From assembly GCF_018449515.1 (NCBI RefSeq), contig NZ_JAAVUQ010000015.1, forward strand, positions 62,001 through 126,000: a DNA stretch of 64,000 nucleotides. The letters run 5' to 3'. This DNA comes from Caballeronia sp. dw_19. GTDB lineage: Bacteria > Pseudomonadota > Gammaproteobacteria > Burkholderiales > Burkholderiaceae. Below are positions 44,465-53,134 of this stretch, piece after piece. The translations under genes were made by a program, and so were the position numbers. The notes beneath the pieces were generated by a model. The model made no database searches, was not told the DNA's origin, and saw nothing but the letters and a program-made list of their open reading frames with translations. The first letter of the stretch is position 1; each line of letters opens with the position of its first letter.

Positions 44465-45173
44465 GCCCGACGCCTTTCGAATGCGCGTTCTCACGAGGGT
44501 AAAACGCATATCCCTTGCTGTGAATCGGGAGTATCTGCGCGCCCGCTGCCCGCCTGATTCTCGATCGCAGCCTGCGAACCCGTGTGCGTACGCTCTCGTC
44601 AGGCGCGCGCGAATCGATGCCTTGTGCGATCGCATGGAGCGAAAACACCTTGCCGGGCGCGGCAACAAGGAATTTCAGGAGCGAATATTCGGTCTTCCAG
44701 AGGGCGACAGGCCGTTCCTGGAAGGTCAGACTGCTGACGAGGAAATCGAACTTGAAACCATCGAACAGATACGGCGGCTTGCGCGCCGGTTCCTTAATCG
44801 GCCGATGCCCGACGCGGCGCAGCACATCGCGAATCCGAACCAGCACTTCATCGACATTAAATGGCTTCGACACGACATTGTCCGCGCCCCATTCAAGCGC
44901 GACGATGCGCTCCGTGGCGTCGTCCTCTTCACCGAGCCTGATGACAGGCAAGCCGTCGTCGCAGTTGCACAGGCTCGTGATCGCGGCCAGCCCGCCATCC
45001 ATGTGGGGGCCGCTTGCAACGAGCGCCAATGCGGGCCGCTCCAGTGTCAGCCGATGCGCGATCTTCGCTGTATTGTCGAGAGCGGATACGTCGGAGCCCG
45101 CCGCGTGAAAACGGTTGCGCAATACGTCGCGGCACTCAGCGTCGGCATCGACTACGAGAATCAGGCGCTTCAT
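44457..45173 (-). CDS. OmpR-like regulator with a receiver lacking the phosphoacceptor Asp
   Basis: 238 aa with receiver fold and winged-helix output (SLLKFLVAAPGKVFSLHAI, ESVRTRVRRLRSRIRRAAGA). In the receiver, the strand that should read LDLMMPG reads ALVASGPHMDGG: Ala53 replaces the phosphoacceptor Asp. The conserved Thr/Ser position is Gly81 (VIRLGEEDD). Lys103 (SKPF) and early acidic residues (VVDADAE) remain. Such atypical receivers are known to signal without phosphorylation. CAAGGAGA precedes the ATG at 45173. It sits between a canonical regulator and the kinase, so it may act as a partner or antagonist in the same circuit (inference). Confidence 0.88.
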   Translation of the reverse strand: MKRLILVVDADAECRDVLRNRFHAAGSDVSALDNTAKIAHRLTLERPALALVASGPHMDGGLAAITSLCNCDDGLPVIRLGEEDDATERIVALEWGADNVVSKPFNVDEVLVRIRDVLRRVGHRPIKEPARKPPYLFDGFKFDFLVSSLTFQERPVALWKTEYSLLKFLVAAPGKVFSLHAIAQGIDSRAPDESVRTRVRRLRSRIRRAAGAQILPIHSKGYAFYPRENAHSKGVGRV

Positions 45174-45198
45174 GGAATCTCCTTGAAAAACGTCCGCC

Positions 45199-45876
45199 TT
45201 AGGTCGGCGCCTGCAGCAAGAAGCCCGCGCCGCGAACGTTGGCAAGAAGAGTCGTCGCGCCGATCGCGGAAAGCTTCTTGCGCAGCCTGTGCACGGTGAC
45301 TTCCAGTGCGTTCGGTGTGACCGCGCCCGCGAGTCCCCACGCTGCATGCTCGAGCGCCGAATGCCGCACGGTCCGGCCGGCTACTTTCATCAACGTCAGC
45401 ATAATCTGGAGTTCGGCTGGGGCGAGCATGATCGACTGCCCGCAGCATCGCATGGCTTGCTGCTCCGGATCGATGGAGATGTCGGCAAACGCCTGGACGA
45501 GCGCAGTGAGCTCCTGGGGCCGCCGCATCAGCGTGCGAATCCGCGCGACCAGCTCGCTCATCGCAAACGGCTTGGTCACGTAGTCGTCCGCGCCGGTCTC
45601 CAAGCCGTCGATACGGTCATGCAACGCGTCCCGCGCCGTCAGCATCATGCACGGCATCATCCGCCCGGCTTCGCGCAACTTGCGCAGGAACTCGAGCCCG
45701 TCGCCGTCGGGCAATCCACGGTCGATGATCAGGACCGCGTAGTTCGCCTGGCTGATGCCATAGTGGGCCTCCGATAAAGTGCCAAAGATATCGGTCTCGA
45801 TTCCTGCGCCCGACAACGCTTGCCGGACCATGTCCGCCAGACGTGCATGATCCTCGATTAGTGCGACTCGCGACAT
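45199..45876 (-). CDS. OmpR-family response regulator (canonical)
   Basis: 225-aa regulator with complete receiver: Glu8-Asp9, phosphoacceptor Asp52 (LIIDRGLPDG), Thr83 (MLTARD) and Lys105 (TKPFA). The output domain ends in VTVHRLRKKLSAIGATTLLA and NVRGAGFLL. ATG at 45876 is chosen; upstream in-frame residues are from the MipA gene's 3' region. It lies 10 bases after the MipA stop and 25 before the atypical regulator, so one transcript likely covers MipA, both regulators and the kinase. It is the probable phosphorylation partner of the kinase. Confidence 0.94.
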   Translation of the reverse strand: MSRVALIEDHARLADMVRQALSGAGIETDIFGTLSEAHYGISQANYAVLIIDRGLPDGDGLEFLRKLREAGRMMPCMMLTARDALHDRIDGLETGADDYVTKPFAMSELVARIRTLMRRPQELTALVQAFADISIDPEQQAMRCCGQSIMLAPAELQIMLTLMKVAGRTVRHSALEHAAWGLAGAVTPNALEVTVHRLRKKLSAIGATTLLANVRGAGFLLQAPT

Positions 45877-45886
45877 TAAGCGATGC

Positions 45887-46708
45887 TCACTTGAATTCGT
45901 AGATATAGGCGAGCCGGACTTCGGGAATATACCGCTTTCCAACTAACGGGCTATCTGTGATCCCACTGCTCAGGTGCTTGACGCCAACGTCGAACGTCAC
46001 TAGCTGCTTGCGCGTGAAGCGATAGTCCAGCTTGGCTCCAACCGACACATTGTAGGATGCTTTTCCCGTATAAGCGGGCCGATCCGCTCTGACTTCCGAC
46101 GACCTCACGCCATAGTAGTAGTCGACGTACTTGCTGCTGAGCCATTCGGCGCCTATATGCGGTTCAAACGAAAAACTGCCGTATTCCAGGGCCTTTGCAA
46201 ACCCTATATTTGCCTTCTGCCCCTTATTTCCGCCCGTCAGGACGTCGCCTGACAGCGTTCCGTAGCCTGTGTGCCAGGCAAGCGCCGGGCCGAGCCAGAA
46301 TGCGCCCTTACGGTTCTGCATGCCATTCAGGATCGGCGCATCCGCACCCGTGTATCCATCCAGCGAGTATTGGGCGCGCAATGTGAACAGCACGCTGCTC
46401 CACTTGCCTATTTTCAAGTCGAGCGTCGTGCCAAGCGCGTGTACCCACTTGTCATCGAAGTAGATCAGCGGAATGGGAGTGACCTTCGACCCGTACCCCT
46501 TATAGGGAGACTCCCCAAGGCCAACACCGGCGCCCAGGCCCCAATGCGTAACGTTGGTTGCATTGCTGAGGACCGTGAAACCTTCGTCGTCTGTGTCGGA
46601 CGGATCTTGTGTGATGCCGTCTGCTGCCCAAACCGCCCCCCCATGCAGCATGCCCGATGCGACGATGAGCAGAAGTTGGTTCCTACGCCGAAAGAGTTTT
46701 CTCACCAC
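45887..46708 (-). CDS. MipA/OmpV-family outer-membrane protein
   Basis: 273-aa beta-barrel protein with signal peptide (RRRNQLLLIVASGMLHGGAVWA). MipA features: WGLGAGVGLGESPYKGYGSK, PIPLIYFDDKWVHALGTTLD and the C-terminal LAYIYEFK. Family members bind murein hydrolases or take part in antibiotic adaptation and are often next to two-component genes, as here. First gene of the proposed mipA-regulator-regulator-kinase operon. Confidence 0.9.
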   Translation of the reverse strand: MVRKLFRRRNQLLLIVASGMLHGGAVWAADGITQDPSDTDDEGFTVLSNATNVTHWGLGAGVGLGESPYKGYGSKVTPIPLIYFDDKWVHALGTTLDLKIGKWSSVLFTLRAQYSLDGYTGADAPILNGMQNRKGAFWLGPALAWHTGYGTLSGDVLTGGNKGQKANIGFAKALEYGSFSFEPHIGAEWLSSKYVDYYYGVRSSEVRADRPAYTGKASYNVSVGAKLDYRFTRKQLVTFDVGVKHLSSGITDSPLVGKRYIPEVRLAYIYEFK

Positions 46709-46910
46709 TTGTGCCTTTAAAGAGAAGGGATGACGGACCCGACTTTAAGGCTCACTGACTTACTCGCCAACCGGATTTTTGTATTACCGAAAATTTCGGA
46801 TTTGATGACACGAAGCCGCACCGGCGCAGCGCTAGAGCGCCCGCAGCGCGCATCCATCTAGTGCGGCAACGCCTTTCTCCGCGCGGATACGGCAACGCCT
46901 ATACAGGCAT

Positions 46911-48515
46911 TCAGCGAAAATGCGTATTCGCCAGCTCGACAACTTCATCCGCGCGGCCGTTCAGCACCGCCCGTAACATGTACAAGCTGAAGCCCTTCGC
47001 ATGCGCCCACTGGATCTTCGGAGGCAATGCAATCTCGTGCTTCGCCGTGACTACATCGATAAGAACAGGCCCGGGGCGGGCAAACCCGCGTTCCAATGCG
47101 TCCGGCAGATCCTCTGAACGCTCCACGCGAATGCTGTAGATCCCAGCGCCTTCGGCAATGGCTGCGAAGTTGGTAGCGCTCAGGTCAGTCCCGGTATCGA
47201 GGTAACCGCCCGCCTTCATTTCCATAGCGACGAAGCCCAGTGAGCTGTTATTGAATACGACCACCTTGATCGGCAGGTCGAGTTGACGCGCGCTCAGCAG
47301 ATCGCCGAGTAGCATGGACAAGCCGCCATCGCCTGACAGTGAAATGACTTGACGATCCGGTTGTGCCGCCTGCGCACCGAGTGCCTGCGGCATCGCGTTT
47401 GCCATCGAGCCGTGATTGAACGACCCGTGGAGCGCCCGCTTGCCGTTCATAGTGAGATAGCGCGCCGCCCAAAGCGTGGGCGTGCCGACATCAGCGGTGA
47501 AAATAGCGTCCTTGTCCGCAAGTTCGTCGATCAGGCGCGTGAGGTATTGCGGGTGAATCGGCCGTCCCGGAGGTGAAGGACGGGCGTACTCGTCGAGGTC
47601 CTTGCGCGCTGCAGCGTAGTGCTTCTTCGCGGTATCAAGGAACCGACGGTCGCTCTTGTTCTCAAGCCGGGGCAGCAGCGCAGTAAGCGTCTCGCGCACG
47701 CCGCCCACCAGTCCAAGCGCAAGCGGTGCGCGCTTGCCAAGCGCACTCCCACGAATATCGACCTGGATGATCTTCGCTTTCGGCGGGTAGAAATTTCGAT
47801 ACGGAAAGTCAGTGCCCAGCATCACCAGCGTATCGCACGACATCATGGCGTGATAGCCTGAACTGAACCCAATGAAACCGGTCATGCCGACATCGAATGG
47901 ATTGTCGTGCTCGACAAATTGCTTGCCGCGCAATGCGTGGACCACGGGCGCGCCGAGTGTGTCGGCAAGCGCCACGACTTCATCGTGCGCGTTGGCGCAA
48001 CCACTACCGCAGAGCAAGGTAACCGCGCTCGATTCGTTCAGCAATGCAGCGAGGCGGTCCAGGTCGGTTGCGGCCGGAATGACTGTGGGTGGCTGGACAT
48101 CGACCCAGGCGGGCGATTCAGCGGATGCGTCGCCCAGCGCGACATCACCGGGCAACACGATCACTGCCACGCCGCGTTCATTGATCGCAGTGCGCATTGC
48201 ACGTTCAAGCACTCGCGGGAACTGCTCGCGGCTGGTCACGAGCTCAACATAATGACTGCATTCCTTGAACAACTCCGTGGGATGGGTTTCCTGGAAATAG
48301 CCCAAACCGATTTCAGTCGATGGAATGTGCGCCGCGATGGCCAGCACGGGCACATGATTCCGGTGACAGTCGAAAAGGCCGTTGATCAGATGCAGGTTGG
48401 CCGGTCCGCAACTTCCCGCGCATACCGCCAGTTGTCCGGTGGTAGCCGCGTCGGCGCCGGCGGCACCAGTGATGGGCTTGCTGCTGTGTAATCGGATGAT
48501 GCTTGCGCAGACCAA
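46911..48515 (-). pseudogene. Thiamine-diphosphate enzyme (PoxB-like pyruvate oxidase/dehydrogenase), 5'-truncated
   Basis: The frame aligns with PoxB-type enzymes from [18 protein letters not shown] to the end, including [19 protein letters not shown], the ThDP motif [19 protein letters not shown] (GDG...NN) and a normal C terminus. The first about 60 residues of the family are missing: the ThDP-activating glutamate region (RHEEVAAFAA) is not present, and only a TTG start lies at 48515. The bases upstream belong to the leader of the divergent peroxiredoxin gene. A deletion removed the promoter and 5' end; activity is very unlikely. Otherwise the frame is intact over 530 codons, so the loss is recent. 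Confidence 0.75.
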
Positions 48516-48559
48516 TTAGCGCGTCGCGCATCAACACGAAACCACAAGGGGGATTGTTT

Positions 48560-49207
48560 ATGCAACTCGAACAAACGCTTGCCGCACTACGGGACAAGTT
48601 CGTGAAAATTATTCCGGACGGCGCTAGCGCCATTATGGAAAGTCATATCGAATCCCTCCGCAAAAACGGAGCGGTTGACCAGATCCTCAAACCTGGCACG
48701 AAAGCGCCGGCATTCATGCTGAAGAACCGGCGCGGCGAGGACATATCGTCTGTTGACTTGATCAAGCACGGTCCGCTTGTCGTAAGCTTCACGCGCGGTA
48801 GCTGGTGCCCTTTTTGTGCGGCAGAGGTACGTGCTCTTAACGAAGTGTATGAGCAGTTTCGGCAGGCTGGCATAGAGCTCGTCGTGCTTTCTCCGCAAAG
48901 CCCTGACAGCACCCAAAAGCAGGCGACGGCCGAGAAGCTGAAATTCAATTTGCTCGTGGACAAGGATAACGAGATCGGCAAGGCCTTTGGATTGGTCTAC
49001 ACGTTCCCTGAGGACCTGAAGAACGTGTACCGCAACGTATTCAAGTTGGACATTCAGGCTTTGAATGATGCGAGTGGATGGCAACTTCCGATCCCAGCCC
49101 GTTTCGTCATCGACGGCAGCGGTGTTATTCGTGATGCGAAGGCGGACCCGGATTATCGTTATCGTCCTGAGCCTTCAGAAGTGTTCGACATCACAAAGAA
49201 ACTTTGA
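48560..49207 (+). CDS. AhpC/TSA-family peroxiredoxin-like protein
   Basis: 215-aa thioredoxin-fold protein. The peroxidatic motif is SFTRGSWCPFC with Cys83 and Cys86, giving a CxxC arrangement; PxxxTxxC is replaced, as in the peroxiredoxin-like subgroup. KPGTKAPAFMLKNRRGEDIS and GQxLPIPARFVIDG-type strands follow. The start ATG at 48560 is fixed by AGGGGG about 9 bases upstream. Likely reduces peroxides or acts as a thiol reductase. Confidence 0.9.
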   Translation: MQLEQTLAALRDKFVKIIPDGASAIMESHIESLRKNGAVDQILKPGTKAPAFMLKNRRGEDISSVDLIKHGPLVVSFTRGSWCPFCAAEVRALNEVYEQFRQAGIELVVLSPQSPDSTQKQATAEKLKFNLLVDKDNEIGKAFGLVYTFPEDLKNVYRNVFKLDIQALNDASGWQLPIPARFVIDGSGVIRDAKADPDYRYRPEPSEVFDITKKL

Positions 49208-49315
49208 GTGGCAAGGACCGGAAGTTTCCCTGATGCGCATGTCGCGTAGCCCTATCGAGAAATCGAATGTACCACGCCTGCGGGGACGAGGATCGAGGTC
49301 CCAACGATCACTACG

Positions 49316-49368
49316 GGAGGCAGTGTGTAGATCGCACTTCGCGGAAGCGCGATCTACACACTGCCTCC
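49316..49368. repeat. Long perfect hairpin after peroxiredoxin gene
   Basis: 20-base arms (left GGAGGCAGTGTGTAGATCGC) surround 13 bases that pair again internally (CTTC...GAAG). It starts about 110 bases after the peroxiredoxin stop. No T run follows, so it may be a transcription barrier, a REP-like or a transposon-derived structure. Confidence 0.7.
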
Positions 49369-49806
49369 GGGTCATCCCAATAGTTCTTCCTCTTTGATAT
49401 TCGCGGTCGGCGCGAGCATCTTTGGAGTCGAGCGCTTTCGATGAGGAACCTGCTGCAACGCTGCGGGGAAGATCAGGGCTTGCGAGGGCGGCTCTGCCGA
49501 AGCTGATTATATCGGCGCGGTCTTCAAGGACCGCGATTGCTTGCCGCTCTCCGTGAAGATTGCCGCTCGCGATCACGATCGCCTTAGGCGCCTATTTTCT
49601 AGGATAGATGGTGCCCATAACCGGCGGTAGCCTATCCTGCGCTCACTTCCATTACCTTTGTTTTCTACTTCTCTCCCATAGTCCGCATTGAGCGCGTCGT
49701 CATATGGCGTCACCTTTCATGGTTGATTGTGTCGTACCATTGACGACCGCGGCGCGGCTGTGGCTGAAGTTAACTGGCAAACCGAACTGGATATTTCTTC
49801 CCTGTC

Positions 49807-49925
49807 CTTTGCACGTGCAAAGCGTGAGGAGGCTATATCTGTGTCGACGGCAACATTCCGGCTTGAGAGCGGCGTGCGCTAGCCGACATGCAATGGACTC
49901 TCGTGAGAATTTTGCATGTGCAAAG
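49807..49925. repeat. Two TTTGCA-N2-TGCAAA palindromic elements
   Basis: CTTTGCACGTGCAAAG at 49807-49822 is a perfect 16-base palindrome. A second element, TTTGCATGTGCAAA, lies at 49911-49924. Centre-to-centre distance is about 103 bases, near ten helical turns, which would suit a looping repressor. No gene to be regulated is certain nearby. Confidence 0.35.
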
Positions 49926-50983
49926 GCGAAGGTTGACGTGCCGGGGCGTCGCGAGGCGACCCAAATTTTTCGACGTTTGGCAGATTTGCCCGCGCTTTGC
50001 GACGAGCGATGGAGCGAAATCGCGAAATCGCTCGAACGCGGTTTCGAAACTACCCAACTCGGGTATCTCGGTGATGGAAAGCAGGTTGCTCAGTTCGTCG
50101 CGCCGCTCGATGATAGTTCACGGTTCGTGGGCCCAATAGACAATTTCATCATGGGGGCTCTCAGTCTTTGCCCCTGACGATCTGTCCTATTCAGTTTTAG
50201 CTTTATCTCCGGGCGCTTTGCAGCGCAGTCAGATGTCATCCCGTGGATTGCTCCATCCGGCAGGGCTGTTCTTATGTAATGCATACAAGCAGATGGGGTA
50301 GTGCCGACGTCAAAAGCGTGACACCGGAGGCCGTCAATAAGCACCGGACGATTTTCCGGAAGGTCGCCCTTGCTGATGCAGACAGAGAGCCTCACGCCGA
50401 GGAGCGTAAGGGTCAGCATGGCGGGCATCCGCGATGCCAAATATCGGCGGCATGTCCCCCATGGCTATGCGCCGGCCCGCGTAGATACCCATCGTGCCTG
50501 CATCGCTGGATAACAGCCCTCTGCAGGTCCTCGTCGAGCCTACGCGACGTGCACCACAGCGTAGGCACAGTGCCGGGACCCGCCGAGCCCGATCATCATG
50601 CGGCCAGCCGGGCCGACGACACCGCCGGCAATACGAAGCAGCCAAGAACCCGCAGTAAGCAATCGCCAGTGCATGGATCAAGCCGGATAAATCGTAATAT
50701 CGCGATTGTGATTGAAGGGCAACGTCCTCGCGATCCAAGATGTTTCATGGGCGAAAGGGGACGTACCGCGCTTGGCATGTCGGCGCGCTGCGATGGACTC
50801 GTCGGCCTGAATGTTGTCGGTGGCACGGGTTTTATTGGTGTGCTTTAAATACTTCATGGGGTCGTTTTTTGCGTCTGTCTACTTGGCTTTGCTGCAAGCT
50901 GTCCTATGTCAGAGGCTTGTGCCGCGCAAGGAGTCGGAAGTAGTCGCAATCAAGCAGTAACAAGTTCAAAGGAGAAGAATTAT

Positions 50984-51913
50984 ATGAGTCAGCATTTGAA
51001 GGAAGCGTCGTTGCCACTATCGCGGGATGAACCCTTTGATATTTTCGCAGACACCATTGCGGAAATGACGTGGTATCAAGTGGAGAATGCTGCGCGAGAT
51101 GGGGCAATTCTTCTATGGGCATTTGGTGTGATTGAGCAGCATGGACCGCACATGCCCACAGGCACAGACGTGTACATACCGTCCATGCACCTGCGCAACG
51201 TTCGAGCCGCGCTCGGAAAGCGGGGTATCCAAGCGCTTATCGTCCCGCCCTATTATTGGGGAGTCAACGTCGTTTCCGGAAGTTTTCCAGCATCCTATCG
51301 GGTGCGGCCGGAAATCATGGTCGAAATGATGGCCGACGTGTTTGCCAGCTTGGCGGGCGACGGGTTCAAACAAGTCTTTTGCGTAACCGGTCATGGCGAT
51401 CACCGTCATAACCAGACGATCTATAACGGCATTAAGACGGGAGTTGATCGGACGTCGCTAGATATCAGCTTTTTATTGGAGCCCGCACTTGCGCTGCGGC
51501 TGGGCCTAAAGCTGGACGACCCTCTTTTGACAATTCAACGTGCGATCGGTGTGCGATTTCCCTCTCCGAACGCAAGTACGGAGGACACAAATTCACCGGA
51601 TGGCCGATACATCGATGTCCACGCGGGCTGTGACGAAACGTCGATGATGCTTTGCACGTGCCCCGGTCTACTTCACGAAGAGATCCGACGAACACTGAAA
51701 CCGACCAACCTTGGTCTTTCTGATCTTGAGGAGTGGCGTAAGGGTTTCGACAATGCGCGTCGCAAAACGCCCCAAGGTTATTTTGGAGACCCGGCCGCCG
51801 GCACCAAAGCGCACGGCGAGGCACTGTTTGCAGAGGCAGCGCAACGGGCGGCCGGTGCAATTGAAGCGCGGCTATCGTCAGCATTGAAGCCCGCTGTCGC
51901 CGATGACCGCTAG
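50984..51913 (+). CDS. Creatininase-family amidohydrolase
   Basis: 309-aa metal-dependent amidase fold. The metal motif IEQHGPHMPTGTD gives Glu51, His53 and Asp62; TGHGDHRHNQ and HAGCDETSMML supply the remaining His and Glu ligands. The family opens cyclic amides (creatinine) or removes formyl groups in other members. ATG at 50984 is fixed by AAGGAG 8 bases upstream. It precedes the divergent/convergent GntR gene and belongs by position to the catabolic block to the right, though it lacks the TTTCCA operator. Confidence 0.9.
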   Translation: MSQHLKEASLPLSRDEPFDIFADTIAEMTWYQVENAARDGAILLWAFGVIEQHGPHMPTGTDVYIPSMHLRNVRAALGKRGIQALIVPPYYWGVNVVSGSFPASYRVRPEIMVEMMADVFASLAGDGFKQVFCVTGHGDHRHNQTIYNGIKTGVDRTSLDISFLLEPALALRLGLKLDDPLLTIQRAIGVRFPSPNASTEDTNSPDGRYIDVHAGCDETSMMLCTCPGLLHEEIRRTLKPTNLGLSDLEEWRKGFDNARRKTPQGYFGDPAAGTKAHGEALFAEAAQRAAGAIEARLSSALKPAVADDR

Positions 51914-52073
51914 GCCCATCGTCGACTGGCTGGCGGCCTATATCGCTGTGAAGAACACGATCAGTTCCGGTAAGGAAACGTATCGAACTTCGCAGTGCGC
52001 TCGTCAACGCCCAAGGTTAGGCTCACTGCAGGTCCGCAAAGACGTCCGTTAAGACTGTCTCACTTTGAAAGCG

Positions 52074-52802
52074 CTAGGCAGGCGGAGCCTCGGTGACCCC
52101 GAAATGACTCATGGCCACGCTTTCGACACCTTTGATGTGCAGGTGAAGTAATGCAACAGCATCGTCGGCTCGCCGGGCGATGACGGCATCGATCATCTGA
52201 CGATGCTCGTCGGAGATATGAGCGGCTATATCCGTGTAGACCACGTAGTTTCGCCGATACCGTTGTCCTTGCTCGATCAGAATCTCGCAGAACCGAAGTA
52301 GCCACGGGGAGCCGCAGGCGGAATAAAGCGCGAAATGAAATTGGAGGTGTCTTTCCTCCCAGTTGTCCGCCCGCGATTGCGCGTCGCCAGCCGTATCGGT
52401 TTCTGCCCGGGCGAGCCGGTGATAAGCGGATAAGCAACTCGTTTCCCATTCGACGTCGCCATGCTCGATCGCCAAGCGAAGGGCCTCGCCCTCGAGTTGA
52501 AGGCGCCATTGGGTGATGTCCCGCAGTTCCTCGACGGAAATTTCCGCAACGCGAAAGCCGCGCTGGCTGTCCGCTCTGACCAAGCCCTCGCTGACAAGCT
52601 GGAACAGCGCTTCACGCAGCGGGCTGATGCCGACCGAATAATGCTCGCGTAGGTCGTTGGATTTGATTTTTTGCCCTGGCTTGAATCGGCCACTGATGAT
52701 GTCCTTTCTAAGCCGTGCGACCACCGCATCGGTCATCGTCTTAGGTTCACCGGATTGCTCGTGACGAAGAGCGGGGCCCCAGGTGTACATCGGTTCGCTC
52801 AT
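52074..52802 (-). CDS. GntR-family regulator (FadR/FCD subfamily)
   Basis: 242-aa repressor-type protein. N-terminal winged helix KDIISGRFKPGQKIKSNDLR, then GISPLREALFQLVSEGLV and GFRVAEISVEEL; the C-terminal FCD helical domain has LRLAIEHGD, FHFALYSACG, and HISDEHRQMIDAVIARRADD with metal-type Asp/His residues. ATG at 52802 chosen (MSEPMYTWG), GGAG 12 bases upstream. It is divergent from the MFS importer. Its own promoter region contains the same inverted repeat found before two other units of the cluster, so it is the best candidate for cluster regulator and autoregulator. Confidence 0.9.
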   Translation of the reverse strand: MSEPMYTWGPALRHEQSGEPKTMTDAVVARLRKDIISGRFKPGQKIKSNDLREHYSVGISPLREALFQLVSEGLVRADSQRGFRVAEISVEELRDITQWRLQLEGEALRLAIEHGDVEWETSCLSAYHRLARAETDTAGDAQSRADNWEERHLQFHFALYSACGSPWLLRFCEILIEQGQRYRRNYVVYTDIAAHISDEHRQMIDAVIARRADDAVALLHLHIKGVESVAMSHFGVTEAPPA

Positions 52803-52881
52803 GTTTCTGTCTCCAAACCAGCCGCCCACGCACGCCCGATTGACGCGCGAACGATGAACGACAGGTATTCGCAAGTAAATG

Positions 52882-52913
52882 TAATTTCCAAATTTCGTTG
52901 ACAGTGGAAATTA
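52882..52913. promoter_or_regulatory. Operator 1: TAATTTCCA-N14-TGGAAATTA
   Basis: Perfect 9-base inverted repeat with a 14-base spacer between the GntR and MFS genes. The spacer contains TTGACA (52898-52903) followed after 17 bases by GATGAT, a plausible -35/-10 pair for the MFS gene. Binding here would block RNA polymerase. Confidence 0.75.
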
Positions 52914-53134
52914 TGCGACCGATGATACATCAAACGCGGCAGAGAAGGATCAAACTTTACTGGTGATTTCGAGCCGGGCCCATGCGTCGGTAGTCATGGC
53001 ATTGCACGACCTTCCGTCGCCTCGTGGGAGCTTGAACTTTCGTCTTCGAGCGCGACTATCGGTTGGCCCGTTCGCGGCGTCCACCGAAGACAAATCGACT
53101 GGTTTATATCGTATATATTTCGGAGAACGAATAA

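Larger units (their letters stand above)
49208..50983. other. 1.8-kb region without confident gene
   Basis: Contains a strong hairpin (49316-49368), two TTTGCA-N2-TGCAAA elements, and frames of 116-201 codons on both strands that show no recognised family. Codon pattern alternates between frames over short distances, as in a decayed coding region. The creatininase promoter should lie near 50850-50970. Confidence 0.45.

Noticed and set aside
49704-50177. 157-codon plus-strand frame
   Set aside because: No family resemblance and apparent coding signal moves between frames; not supportable as a gene.
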